DNA of 64,000 nucleotides from Balamuthia mandrillaris (GCA_031835245.1 JAVKOQ010000116.1:96001-160000), one strand, 5' to 3'. Counted from the first letter of the stretch, positions 12,593-23,344 are shown. Program-made: numbers and translations. The notes: generated by a model from the sequence alone, not told the origin.

Positions 12593-12636
12593 CCCTAAGG
12601 CGGCGCAAAGATCATAAGATCTAAGGACAACGAAAA
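12593..12636 (+). repeat. Left terminal inverted repeat of the Fanzor element
   Basis: Two blocks: 12593-12614, a 22-base match to the right end that includes three bases of the target duplication, and 12625-12636. The right copy is exact in both blocks. The GC-rich outer block and A-rich inner block are separated by an unconserved spacer, as in TIRs with bipartite transposase sites. Confidence 0.85.
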
Positions 12637-13179
12637 AAGAAATCACGACATTAGTCTTTTGGGCCAATGAGCATGTTTCCCGCCAAAACAACCCTTCCTT
12701 CTCCCACGTCTCTGAAGGCAAAGTGGTAGGGTGGGGTGTACGGAATGGATGCTCATGCTGCTGCTGCCGCCAATAAACTTTTGGTACTCGTCATTCGCCT
12801 TGACACTTTTCTGCTACTCGTTTTCTTTTCTTCTCTTCTTTTCTTTTCATTTCTTTCTTTTCAAAAGTAAACACACAGACACACACATCCACGAAGCTCC
12901 ACGCACCACCGTATTTCTCATTGCTACGCTTCTACTACACAAGGAGGAAACCAGCGGAAGGAGGCAGAGGTGGAAACCGAAGCGGTTCAGCCGCAGGCAG
13001 GGGCACTGCTCCGATTGAAAAGGTAGTGTTCTTTTTTCTCTGCTCGCTCACTACATTTTTTGATGATGGAAAAAAAAATGTGTTACCAACCTCTCGCTAA
13101 TGATTTCTTTTGTTTAAAAAAGAACAGCATCACGAACCTCTGTGCGCCTCTTCCACAACGCTGCTGGAAGCTGGCCTGA
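12637..13179 (+). promoter_or_regulatory. 5' region of the Fanzor gene with a probable leader intron
   Basis: No protein gene is supported. A likely untranslated leader exon ends before GTAGTGTTC at 13022, and an acceptor AAAAAGAACAG ends near 13127, so the mRNA may be spliced before its start codon. A pyrimidine-rich block (about 12810-12862) precedes the leader. Transcription start is not determined. Confidence 0.35.
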
Positions 13180-14919
13180 ATGGCAAGTTGCCCACAGTGC
13201 GGAAAAAAGTTTGCTACCTCTCACGGGTTGGCCATCCACTTCGGTCGGGTCCACAAGGAAGGGGGTCGCGCCACTACTTCTGCTACTTCCACTGCTACTC
13301 GGAAAAGAAGAGCGGAAAACGCCCCAGCGGCACCTCAGGCAAGGGCACAGAAGCGTGGAAGGCCGCAGGCTGCACCCGCCCAGCCCTTTTGGAACCAGTT
13401 TTCCAGCTTAATCGGGAGAAGATTAATACGCCCGGAAGCCTTGTGCTTGGAAGAACCCTTTGCCTGTGGTTCAGGATGGTTCACCGCCTGCAAGCACATT
13501 CCTAACGGAGAAAAGGTGTTGGAGGAGGAGGAGGAGAAGAAGGAGAAGGAGAAGAAGGAGGAAGAGGAAGAGGAGAAGGAGAAGGAGAAGGAAGAAGAGG
13601 AGAAAAACCAGAAAGGCTTGTTAGGCCTCATCGAGGGACTCGTTCCGTCTCGCCCAGCCGTACAGCTCACCAAAAAAGGCAAGAACGGAGAGGAGAAACC
13701 GGTAGTGGGGCGAGTGGAGAAGATCCGCCTTTATCCGCGCTCAGAACAAAAGAAGACGCTGGCCAAGTGGTTCGGCACAGTACGATGGACCTACAACAAG
13801 GCCGTGGAGTTCCATCGTGAACATAAAGGAATGCCTCTTAAGGAGATGAAGGAACAAGTCAGGGAGAAATTCCTGAATAACGGCAATTTCAACGGAGAGG
13901 ACAAGAGCCTTGCGTGGGTGTTGGAAACTCCTCGATACATTCGCAGTGACGCTGTCGATGATTTCTTCAACGGCGTGAAAAGCAGCTTGGCGGCGGGCAG
14001 AGGCACGACTGGATTCCAGATGAAGTTCCGTGGTAGGAAGGACAAGAGCCAGTCTCTCAGCATCCAAGCCAGGGAGTGGAACCACAACAACTCTATCCGC
14101 CAACTCTTCTTCGGGGAGGCGCGAATCAAAGCGAGGGACAAGAACTACAAAGTTCCGTCAGAGGTGCTCTATGCCGTTCGTCTGGTGAAGGACACTCGAC
14201 TGGGCCATTACTACCTCTGCGTGCCTCAGCCTTTGAAGCTCATGGGCGAGAGCCAAGCCCGTGAGCACCGAAGGAGAGAGGCAGGCATCATCGCCTTGGA
14301 TCCAGGAGTGCGCACATTCATGACCACCTACAACGGCTGCGGGGAGGTCACCGAGTGGGGCAAAGCGGACATCAACGAGATAGGCAAGCTGTGCCACCGC
14401 CTGGATCGCATGCAGAGTAAGGGCACCAAGGGCAACCACAGGCAACGGCGCCGTCTCCGAAGGGCCGCTGCTCGGCTTCGCCAGAGGATCCGCAACCTGG
14501 TGGATGACCTCCACAAGAAGCTCGTGTCTTGGTTGGTCAGGAACTTCTCCCTCATCCTTCTGCCAGAGTTCAGGAGCCAGCAGATGGTGCGGCGAGGCCA
14601 CCGCCGCATTGGCTCACGAACGGCCAGAGCCATGCTCACCTGGTCCCACTATCGCTTCAGGCAGAGGCTCCTCAACAAGGCCCAGCAATTTCCGTCCTGT
14701 ACGGTCTGCCTCTGCGATGAGGAATACACCTCCAAGACCTGCGGCAAGTGCGGCCAAGTCCACCACCAGTTGGGGGGAAACAAGACCTTTCGGTGCCCTC
14801 AACCCGAGTGTGGCTACCAGGCGGATCGAGATGCCAACGCCGCCCGAAACATCTTGATCCGCTTTTTCACTTTACAAGCACTTACCACCTCCTCCTCCTC
14901 CTCTGTGAGGGGGCGGTAG
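13180..14919 (+). CDS. Fanzor (eukaryotic TnpB-family RuvC nuclease) with N-terminal C2H2 finger
   Basis: Intact single-exon ORF of 579 residues. Residues 4-25 form a C2H2 zinc finger (C4, C7, H20, H25). A basic Ala/Pro-rich segment and a Glu/Lys tract (about 112-142) lead to the TnpB core: the N-terminal RNA-binding part (KIRLYPRSEQKKTLAKWFGT, WTYNKAV), RuvC-I ALDPGVRTF with D374, RuvC-II LLPEFRSQQM with E463, the arginine-rich helix MVRRGHRRIGSRTARAML, a zinc ribbon (C521, C524, C539, C544) and RuvC-III ADRDANAARN (D549/D551). All catalytic carboxylates are kept, so it looks active. These features match Fanzor2 and giant-virus TnpB, RNA-guided DNA nucleases using an RNA from the element's right end. 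The ribbon's second pair is C-X4-C rather than the usual C-X2-C. The finger could help target DNA; that is inference. Confidence 0.93.
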   Translation: MASCPQCGKKFATSHGLAIHFGRVHKEGGRATTSATSTATRKRRAENAPAAPQARAQKRGRPQAAPAQPFWNQFSSLIGRRLIRPEALCLEEPFACGSGWFTACKHIPNGEKVLEEEEEKKEKEKKEEEEEEKEKEKEEEEKNQKGLLGLIEGLVPSRPAVQLTKKGKNGEEKPVVGRVEKIRLYPRSEQKKTLAKWFGTVRWTYNKAVEFHREHKGMPLKEMKEQVREKFLNNGNFNGEDKSLAWVLETPRYIRSDAVDDFFNGVKSSLAAGRGTTGFQMKFRGRKDKSQSLSIQAREWNHNNSIRQLFFGEARIKARDKNYKVPSEVLYAVRLVKDTRLGHYYLCVPQPLKLMGESQAREHRRREAGIIALDPGVRTFMTTYNGCGEVTEWGKADINEIGKLCHRLDRMQSKGTKGNHRQRRRLRRAAARLRQRIRNLVDDLHKKLVSWLVRNFSLILLPEFRSQQMVRRGHRRIGSRTARAMLTWSHYRFRQRLLNKAQQFPSCTVCLCDEEYTSKTCGKCGQVHHQLGGNKTFRCPQPECGYQADRDANAARNILIRFFTLQALTTSSSSSVRGR

Positions 14920-15103
14920 GCGGTAAGGTTGCTTTGGTGCCGGCACCGTTGCTTATAGCGAGTCGTAAGACAAGCCGTGATTAGGCACGCCGGAGGTGGG
15001 TTGTTTTTTGTGTCTGTTTTTTTGTTTTCCTTTTTACTAATTTTGCTTTATTTTCGTTGTCCCATTGATCGGCTTGATCTTTGCGCCGCCTTAGGGTTGC
15101 CCC
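14920..15103 (+). ncRNA. Candidate guide (omega/f) RNA region at the right end of the Fanzor element
   Basis: TnpB and Fanzor guide RNAs derive from the 3' end of the nuclease gene and the right element end, with the guide read from flanking DNA. This non-coding stretch fits that position. It contains the perfect 12-base palindrome GGTGCCGGCACC (14936-14947), flanked by GTTGC-type repeats, and the conserved right TIR. If the model holds, the guide would begin just after 15093 or 15103. Position and family knowledge only; no expression evidence. Confidence 0.45.
15051..15096 (-). repeat. Right terminal inverted repeat of the Fanzor element
   Basis: Reverse complement of the left end: inner block 15051-15062 and outer block 15075-15096 are both exact. 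Immediately outside are GGGTTGCCCC and then the telomere-like run ACCCTAACCC near 15109-15119. Confidence 0.85.
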
Positions 15104-15218
15104 ACAAAAACCCTAACCCTTGCCGCTGAGCGAGTCGTAAGAAGGGATGGAATTTATTTTCTGAATCATTTTTTTTATTATTATTAACGTTAATAATAAT
15201 ATAAGTAATGTGTTACTA

Positions 15219-16440
15219 CTACGAGTTGTTGTTCTGTGCGCGAATGCTGCCAAGAAAAGCATCCACAGACTCAGTTGTAGTAGGCAGTGTTGCAGCTGGT
15301 GGCTGTGATTGCGAAGCATGGTTATAGTAGGCAGATTGTTGGGCATAGTAGTAGTTGAAGGAGGGAGCGGTTGGCGTTGAGGTAGCGGTAGCATAAGCAG
15401 AAGAGGCTGCCATGCTCGTGGCTGGTTGTGTGTATGGAAAGGAGGGCTGCTGTGACATTTGTCCAGAGTAGGAGGGAGGAGGATAATAAGGTGGTTGCGA
15501 AGATTGTGACGGAGGTTGTGTGGGATAAGGGGCATAATGGTACGAAGGATAAGGGTAAGGATAGCCATAAGAAGGATCATATGAATAGTGCATAGGATAG
15601 GCATTACTGGCATCGTAGTTTGTGATAGTAGGACCGGAAGAAGAGGAAGGAGACACCTGTGCTGCTGGCGTTGATTCAGGTTTGGGTGTAGAAGGTGCAA
15701 AGGAAGTGGTAGGTTGTGGTACAGTTGTGTTGACTTGAGGGCGTGCTTTGGTTGTTTCATTTTCGTAACTATAATGAAACTCTTCAGTGTCACTGTCCTC
15801 AGCCTTGTTTGCTTCCGCAGATAGCCGTTGTTGCTCCATTTTTGCTTTTTGCTCAGCCTCTTCTTTATGTCGTCTCTCTTTTTCTCGTGCTTCCGCCTCT
15901 TCTTGTTGCCTCCGCTTCCGCTCTTCCATCTTTCTCTTTTCTCGCTCCTCTCTTTCCAAACGAAGCTTTTCTTGCCGTTCTTCTTCCTCTTGTTGATGGG
16001 CCAGATCTTCCTGCAGCTCTTGCAGGTTCTTCTTTTCCTCACCTTTTTGTTCTGCTCGTTCTTTGATCTTTCTTAGCCTTTCAGCGTTTTTCATCTTGCG
16101 CTGCTCTTTCAACAGCATGTGTTGCTCTCTTCCTTCTTTTGTCTGCTGTATCAGCTGATCTAGTACTCTTAAGTCCTCCCGTTTCTTTGCTTCCTGCATT
16201 CCTTCCGTATCTATTTCCTTGAGTGCCGCACGTTCCCATTCTCTTCTTTCTTGTTCTCGTTGGAGGTCTTTTGAATAGAATTCTTTTGACTCCGTGACCT
16301 CCTTCTCTTCCCTATCCCAGCTTTTCTTTTCAAAGTCTACCAAGAAATTGGCTCCTTTCTTCTTGCTTCCATCGTCAGTAATGTCCTCTCCAGCCGCTAT
16401 TTTCTGATATAGTTAGAGTCACAAAGAAAGCGAGCGAGCG

Positions 16441-16489
<49 letters not shown>

Positions 16490-16970
16490 AGAATGAGCAA
16501 GGAGAGCGAAGGTGAGCAGGGTGAGGGAGAGAAGAAACTACAAACCCAAACGTTCATACAAACGACTTTTCTCCCTCATTCTGGCTTGACTGATGTCCAA
16601 CTTCTCCGCTTCGGAGGGCGTAGTGGATGCCAGCACGTCCCTTTTGGCTCTCTCCTCGATGCCTTTGTTCGACTTTTTCCAGGGATCCTTGGCAGCCTTT
16701 TTCGCCTAGTAGTGTGCGCGTTAGAAACAAAACCTTTGTCATTGGAGTGAGACAAACCTTGGCAGTAATGGGAGCTACGCCGGTGGCCTTGAACCGCTTT
16801 CGATCCTGTTGAGCCTGGAAGAGGACCGCCTTTAAGCCGACCATCTGTACGCGAAGAAACAAAAAACATTAGTTTGTGGTTCGCATAGAGTCATGGTTCT
16901 GTTTTTCAAAAAAAACCAAACGTACCGAAGACTGCGAAACGCCTTCAATCTCTTTTCTCTTCTTCCACAT
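15219..16970 (-). CDS. CCDC174-like coiled-coil protein
   Basis: Exons 16970..16926, 16844..16758, 16705..16546, 16396..15219 (stop at 15219) join in frame to 489 residues. The start (MWKKRKEIEGVSQSS then MVGLKAVLFQAQQDRKRFK), RAKRDVLAST, MREKSRLYERL and ANFLVDFEKKSWDREEKE line up with human CCDC174 segments (SSLVDLKAELFRKQEEFK, EKAKLYEKM, YLVDFTQK). CCDC174 is a nuclear protein reported with the exon junction complex, so an mRNA-processing role is inferred. The middle is a long Glu/Lys/Gln coiled coil. The C-terminus has a Tyr/Pro/Gln/Ser-rich low-complexity tail and ends VDAFLGSIRAQNNNS. The acceptor AATAG|CGGCTGG at 16396 is required by phase. The 148-nt intron before it carries a (GA)n run of about 43 bases. 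Divergent from PI3K. Confidence 0.8.
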
Positions 16971-17310
16971 GCTTTAGCCGTTCCGTAAGGGCTTCTCTTC
17001 GCTCTTCTCTTTCGCTCTTCTCCTTTCTTTTCTTTTCTAGAATGAAAGAGTTTCGCTCTTTCACCTATTAGGTCAACACCTATCTAATACCTTAATACAT
17101 GACGTCATCATAAGATCAAGATCGTATGACGTGTGCTCCGATCGCTAGAGGAAACGAGAGAGAAAGAAGCGGCAGAGAGGAAGAGCGCGAGGCAAAAAGA
17201 TAGAACCATCGTTCTCCCCACACTTGTTCCGTGGCTGTGTCGTTCGTTGGTTCCACGCGCGTCGCTTGCTAACCAAAGTTGCGTTGCTTGCTTGTTTGAG
17301 GAAAAAAAAA
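16971..17310. promoter_or_regulatory. Divergent promoter of CCDC174-like and PI3K genes
   Basis: Start codons are 340 bp apart on opposite strands, so both promoters must lie here. A perfect CRE/ATF palindrome TGACGTCA sits at 17100-17107, and a half site ATGACGTG near 17124. CT-rich sequence lies on the CCDC174 side. No TATA box is obvious. Confidence 0.5.
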
Positions 17311-18731
17311 ATGGAGAACGGGCCAGAGCAATCACCGGCAAGCAGTAATGCCTCCCTCTCCAGCTCTCCTCCTGCCACTGCTGCCGCCCTTCATATCACG
17401 CGACCGACATTTCAACTTATGGTTCATTCCCCATCTTCTCTTTGGATTTATTTCTTCTCTCTTCTCATATTTGTTCTTTTCTTTTGTTTTTGTCAGGTGG
17501 TGTATGCGGAAGACGGAACACAGGAAAGCTTCACCCTGTCGACGAGAGCAACGGTGGACCATGTCAAGACGCACTTGATCAACCACTCTGTCAAACTCGC
17601 CAACCTGACTCCACAACAAAAGCAACTGCTCAAACTGCAGTTGCCTCATGTTCGTTGCTGCTTGCTGTTCTTGTTCTTGTTCTTGTTCTTGTTCTTCTTC
17701 TTGTTCTTCTTGTTCTTCTTCTTCTTCTTCTTGTTCTTCTTCTTCTTCTTCTTGTTCTTCTTCTTGTTCTTCTTCTTCTTCTTGTTCTTCTTCTTCTTCT
17801 TCTTCTTCTTCTTCTTCTTCTGCTTGTTCTTCTTCTTGTGGTTATCAATTCTTCTTGTTCTTGTTCGCTTCCTCCTTCTTCATTTCTTTGTTCTTATTCT
17901 TTGTTTACTCTGGATAGGGCGAAATATTGGCGGTGGAGTTTGCAAGGTTTGCCAACCACAAGACTCTCTATGAGTCCATATTGCTCAGCGGGCAAGCCAC
18001 TATACACTGCCTCCTGCAACACTCTTCTCCTGCGGACCGCTCCTCCTCCTCTTCCTCTAAGCCTCCTTTTCTTCGCTCTACCTCCACTAGCACTCCAATT
18101 TCAACGCCATCAGCAACTGCAAACACAACAGCAAAAGCAGCAACAGTAACAATATCACCGACAAAAGAAATTGCTATGGAGCAACAACAACAACTAGCGA
18201 ACAACAAGGTTGAACATCAAAGTGGCCAAAAGCGGATAGAAAGAGAGGCAACAGACCTTTCCGCAACAAGGTCTACTTCTGCTTATTTGTATTCCTTCTT
18301 GTCCTCATCTCCACGAAATTCATTGGGAGACGGAGAAACAGAGAAACGAGAAGTAGAAATAGAGTTAACTATTCCTCCTCGTTGCGGTGCCTCTTCCTCT
18401 TCTTCTCTATCCTCTTTGCAGCTCCGGTGCGATACTACCACTACCCTTAAAGAACTCAAGGTCTCCTGTCTCTTCCTATATTATTGTTCCTTGTTCTTTC
18501 TTTCTTTCGTTCTTGTTCTCTATTCTTCTCTAGCCCCTCTTCTTGCTTACGTTCTTTCCTTTTGTTTTGTTGGTTGGTAAATAAAGGAACTGGTGACCAG
18601 AACGGCACATGACTCAAACATTGAGTTTCAGTCTCCATTTGCCATCAAAGTTTCCCGAACGCATCAGTACCTCAATGGAGATACCACACCACTGTATCCT
18701 TAACATTATCACGCTTTTTTCAAAGTTCTGT

Positions 18732-18766
<35 letters not shown>

Positions 18767-21700
18767 CCTCCCTCCCTCTCCACATGATCTTTTTCTTTCA
18801 CCCTAAGGCTTATGACAGCCACGAGTTTCCTGTTTTTCAGTTTTGCCTGAAGAAAAATCGCACCGCACGACTTACCGTTGTGGAAAGAGGACAAAGCAAA
18901 CAGGTTTCATCTCCCTCCCTCTCTCTCCCTTCCTCTCTCCCTCTCTCTCTTGCTGCTTGGCATGCACGCATGAACATGGAACAAAACTATTGAACAAAAA
19001 CCAATACAGGAAAAGTTAGCATCTCTGCAAATAGGCTCGCTGATAGGCAGGCCTTTGTGTTGGGACAGCACTGACAACAATCAGACTACTTACTTTCGTA
19101 GTAGAATGCACGAAGCACTTTCTGTGCGACATTCTCGCAAAAAAACTCGAAAAAGCAAACCCAGCAACGAAGGAGAAGAAGAACACGAACAACTGGACGA
19201 AGAAACACGCATCCCTCCTCCTACTCAAACCAACGGTGTTTATGCCAAGCTGACATTTGCTCCGTTACCTCCCGACTTCCCTGAAAAGTTTCTCATTCGC
19301 GTCTACTTGCCCGATGGCAAAAGCTTCAAAACGTTGGACTGCATCGCACAGCAAAAGATTGAGGATGTGCTGTTACAAGTACGACGCAAAGCTCATCGCT
19401 ACGAATTAAATGCGGATGGAGAGTATTTACTCAAGATAAGTGGTTATAGACAGTACGTTCTTCCTCATGAGAACCTGAGGTTGCAACATCTCGAGTATGT
19501 TAGGGAGTGCTTGAAGCGGAGACAAAAGGTCACTCTGGTGGTAGTCTCTACCGATGGACTGGTTTTGGAAGAGGCACCCAGTTACTATTTGGAAGCACTC
19601 AACCAACAATATAACCAACTACCCGATTCTAACGATAAAAACAGTAACAACACCAAGCAATCAGCTCGAACGAGCTCAAAAGCGAGGAAATCGGGCCATG
19701 GACGGAGCAACGAAGAAGGAGAAAAGGGTTTTGCCAAAGTATATCGCTATCAGAGCGCGCTTCCATTGTTTGCATTAAAGAGACCCTTCGAAATCAAGGT
19801 TTGTAACGCTGACAACGTTTCGGTTACGACCAATGCAGAAGACTCCGCCATTATTTCCTATTACGTTGAAGCGGCACTGTAATTATCTCTTCTCCTTCCC
19901 TCTCCACTCTCTCTCTCTCTCTCTCTCGCTCTTCATTGAATTTTTAATGTCATATTTAGATACTTTGGTGATAAGGCTTTGTGCTCGGAACAATGCACCT
20001 TTAGTGCAACCCCCTCCACTGTGCAGAGCATTACTTGGAATCAGTGGCTTCGTTTCAGCATTCCAACTTGCGATCTACCATTGGTATCTCTATCTTTCTA
20101 CCTCTATTCTCTTCATCGTTCTTTTCTCTTCACCTTCTGCTCTGCTCTGTTCTCTCTCTATCGCGTATATTCCCCTGTCTCGTCCTATTCTCTCTTGTCT
20201 TGTTGCTGATACTATGAATGTACAGGGTACACGTCTTTGCTTTACATTGAATGGGAAAGACAGCAGAAACACGGTAACACCAATAGGTTGGGTCAACCAC
20301 TTACTCTTTGATTATGACAAAACGTTGTGTACTGGAGATGATTATGCTCGTCTCTGGCCAAACGCCGCCGCTAATCCTATTGGTAGCTTTTTTGATTCAT
20401 TGCTTTCCTTTCTTCCATTCCTTCAGAACCAATATCAACCATAACCCAAATAACAAACACCAAAAGGGACTTGTGTGGCCAATTCAACTTCAAGAACAGC
20501 CGCCGTTTTGCACTTCCACTTTACGGCATATCCGGAGCCGGTTGCCTTTCCTGACCTGCTGGCAAATGACCTGCCGCTCACCATGCCCCAGCAGCCTTCC
20601 CCCTCCAGCCATTCTTCTTTCAATAGCATACCAATTCCTTCTCAACAAGAACAACAGTTACTACAGAAACTTGCTTCTGGAGGTAAGTATCTAAGTTTGG
20701 CTTTAAGATCTTGTTGCATGTTGTGCTCATGAATGTGGAGTAGATCCATTACTGCAGCTGTCTTCCTCTGACAAAATGCTGCTGTGGAAGTATCGGGCGT
20801 TTTGTATGGAGTTAAACCCTTGCTCTTTGATTAAAATCATGCAAAGCGTGCCATGGACAGAGCCCACACAAGTCCGCTACGCCTATCGCATGCTGGAAGA
20901 ATGTCCTCTTTTGTCTCCGGTCGATGCTCTTGAGGTCTGCTTACATGATTTCCTTCTATTTTTCACCTTCCCTTCTCGCTCATGTTCTACCCTGACAGTT
21001 ACTGGATGCGAAGTTTGCTGATGAGAAAGTTCGCAAATACGCTGTTCGCTGCTTGCAAGAGCTACACGATGAACAGCTAGCTGCCTTTTTACCCCAACTT
21101 GTGCAGGTGAATTGCTGATCTCTTCTTATTCCTCCTTCCTCGTTCCTCTTTGTTAAACTCATCGCATTTGATGACTGGTAGGTGTTGAAATATGAACCTT
21201 ATCATTACTCTGAGTTGGCTCGTTTCTTGTTGGAACGTTCTCTCAAAAGTCTTATCGCTATTGGTCACCACTTCTTTTGGCATTTACAAGTATGTATTTC
21301 TAGTGTTCTTTCTTGTAGTTTCTTTCTTTCTTTTAGTTGTATTCATGAGTTTGGGTTTGTAATAGGGAGAAATGCATGTTCCTGAAATCAACGAGCGTTT
21401 TGGCCTGTTGCTTGAATTTTATTTGCGAGAATGTGGACCAACTCACCGGCAGCGATTGCTGGAACAAATGGATGTTATAAAGAAGATGCAAAGAGTTGCC
21501 ATCTCCATGAAGAGCGTGCCTCTTGCTCGACGGAATGCTGGCTTGAGAGAGGAGCTTGCAAAACTGGAACTTCCTTCTGTCTTCGCTCTGCCTTTAGATC
21601 CTACGTATGCCCTTCTCTTACATTATCGTTTCTTCAGCCACGATCATTGAGACGCTGCCTTGAAACCGGCTTACTCTTGTTTATCGTTTTTTGCCTCTCT

Positions 21701-23295
21701 TTTCTATGTGTTTTTACTCGGCTCAAAGGATCGAGGTGACTGGAATTCAGATGGATAGATGCAAGTGCATGGATTCTGCCAAAGTTCCGCTTTGGCTGGC
21801 CTTCAAAAACGCCGATGCAACAGCGGATGAACCTGTTTTCGTCATATTCAAGAGTGGAGATGACCTGCGGCAGGATCTCCTCACATTACAAATGCTACGC
21901 ATCATGGATCACGTACACTTTCTATCCGTTGCTCCACTTTATGTCTCTCATAAATTAACAAGGTCCATGTTATTGACAGGTCTGGAAAGTGGACAACTTG
22001 GATCTACACCTAACTCCTTATAAATGCATTGCAACTGGCGATTCGATGGGCATGATTGAAGGTTTGTTTTCCCTCTGTTACACTCCTCCTCTATCGAGTA
22101 AGCTAACAAGTCATTTTCCTTACTACCATTAATTAGTGGTGCTGAACTCCGATACGGTGGCAAACATTCAAAAGGCGGCCGGTGGAGCAACAGCTGCTTT
22201 CAAACAAACTCCACTTTCCGATTGGCTTCGCCAAAACAATCCAAATGGTACTTTCATTCTTTATGATTCTATCTATTTGGTTATGTTTGCTAAGAAAGTC
22301 TTATTGTTTACACAGAAAAAGACTACGATGAAGCCGTTAGGAATTTTGTTCGCTCCTGCGCTGGATATTGTGTACGTTGATTCTAACCAGTTAGTTCCAA
22401 ACCTTAACAACATTTTTCTCTCTATTCTTTTATGTAGGTTGCCACCTATGTGCTTGGAATAGGAGACAGGTTAATTATTTATATATGTCTTCTCTCTCTC
22501 TCTCTCCCTCTCTGACACATTTGTTTGTTGTACAGACACAATGACAACATCATGATCAAAAAGGATGGTCACCTCTTTCACATTGGTAACTTATCTACTC
22601 TCTCTCTCTCTCCTCTCTCTCTCTTCTCTTCTCTTCTCTTCTCTTCTCTTCTCTTCTCTTCTCTTCTCTTCTCTTCTCTTCTCTTCTCTTCTCTTCTCTT
22701 CTCTTCTCTCCTTCTCTTCTCTTCAATAGACTAACACCTCTCTCATTTTATATCAGATTTTGGCCATTTTCTTGGAAACTTCAAGTCATGGAAAGGTATT
22801 CGGCGGGAGAAAGCGCCTTTTGTATTAACACCAGAGTTTGCCTATGTGATGGGAGGCAAAGACCACAAAGACTTTGAGCAGTTCATCTCGCTTTCCTGTC
22901 AAGGATACAACATCCTCAGACGGCACGCCAACATCTTCATCAACCTGTTTGCTATGGTACCTCCATTACGGACCTTTGGTTTCTTGATACTTTCCGCTCG
23001 GTTTTAATACTTTGTTCTTCTTTCTCTTCCGTTCCGTTTTTGTTAGATGTTATCGACGGGCATTCCTGAACTTCAGAGTACGTCCTTCCACTTGTGTCTT
23101 CTCCTCTCTTTTCCATTTCTTTCCTAACACACGAAAATAGGTGAAAAGGACATAGAATACTTGAGAGATGCGTTTGCGATGGACTTGGGCACAGAGGAAG
23201 CAGCGCAGGCCTTCACCACTCTTATCTTCGAGAGTCTCAACACGATCGCCACGCAGCTCAACTTTGCCATTCACATCATGGCACACCGTAAGTGA
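17311..23295 (+). CDS. Class I phosphoinositide 3-kinase catalytic subunit
   Basis: Exons: 17311..17421, 17497..17649, 17918..18460, 18587..18693, 18819..18903, 19010..19878, 19960..20083, 20226..20382, 20467..20682, 20744..20934, 20999..21106, 21182..21289, 21366..21604, 21729..21912, 21980..22061, 22137..22247, 22316..22371, 22438..22469, 22536..22585, 22757..22956, 23047..23077, 23141..23295 (TGA). All phases fit; 1303 residues. Order: ubiquitin-like N-terminal domain, a Ser/Thr-rich linker, a first RBD-like fold (FAIKVSRTHQYLNGDTTPL), a clear Ras-binding domain (LLKISGYRQYVLPHENLRL), C2, helical domain (LNPCSLIKIMQSVPWTEP) and kinase domain. Catalytic loop GIGDRHNDNIM, DFG in IDFGHFLG, and activation loop KSWKGIRREKAPFVLT with the basic box typical of class I enzymes that make PIP3. 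C-terminus NFAIHIMAHRK. Intron 2 carries a 210-nt TTC/TTG array. Confidence 0.93.
17657..17866 (+). repeat. TTC/TTG composite microsatellite in PI3K intron 2
   Basis: About 210 bases built only of TTC and TTG triplets in irregular order. The same class occurs, in one or the other orientation, at 7587-7682, 23392-23515, 32903-32955 and 37715-37830. It acts as a very long pyrimidine tract ahead of the acceptor at 17917. Confidence 0.9.
22590..22722 (+). repeat. TCTCT/TTCTC microsatellite in a PI3K intron
   Basis: A tandem array of a 5-base pyrimidine unit lies in the intron between the exon encoding GDRHNDNIM and the DFG exon. It ends close to the acceptor at 22756. Length polymorphism is likely. 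Confidence 0.9.
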
Positions 23296-23344
23296 TGGAA
23301 AACTACAGTTTCTTCTTCGTTTTTGTTTGTTGTAGCTAGTTAAG

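Larger units (their letters stand above)
12586..15103 (+). mobile_element. Fanzor-carrying TIR element with 10-bp target-site duplication
   Basis: Perfect inverted repeats TAAGGCGGCGCAAAGATCA lie at 12596-12614 and, reversed, 15075-15093. A second inner block GGACAACGAAAA is at 12625-12636 and reversed at 15051-15062, with a 10- or 12-nt spacer. Directly outside both ends is the direct repeat GGGTTGCCCC (12586-12595 and 15094-15103), read as a 10-bp target duplication. The only gene inside is the Fanzor; no DDE, tyrosine or serine recombinase is present, so mobility would need help in trans. A 9-10-bp duplication resembles MuDR/Mutator-type insertion, which is inference. The element inserted 70 bp downstream of tRNA-Leu. 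Confidence 0.85.

Noticed and set aside
12586-15103. IS607-type Fanzor2 element with a serine recombinase
   Set aside because: No recombinase gene lies inside the element, and IS607 elements lack TIRs and target duplications, both present here.
15105-15120. Telomeric repeat array next to the Fanzor element
   Set aside because: Only about one and a half CCCTAA units are present, too few for an interstitial telomere.
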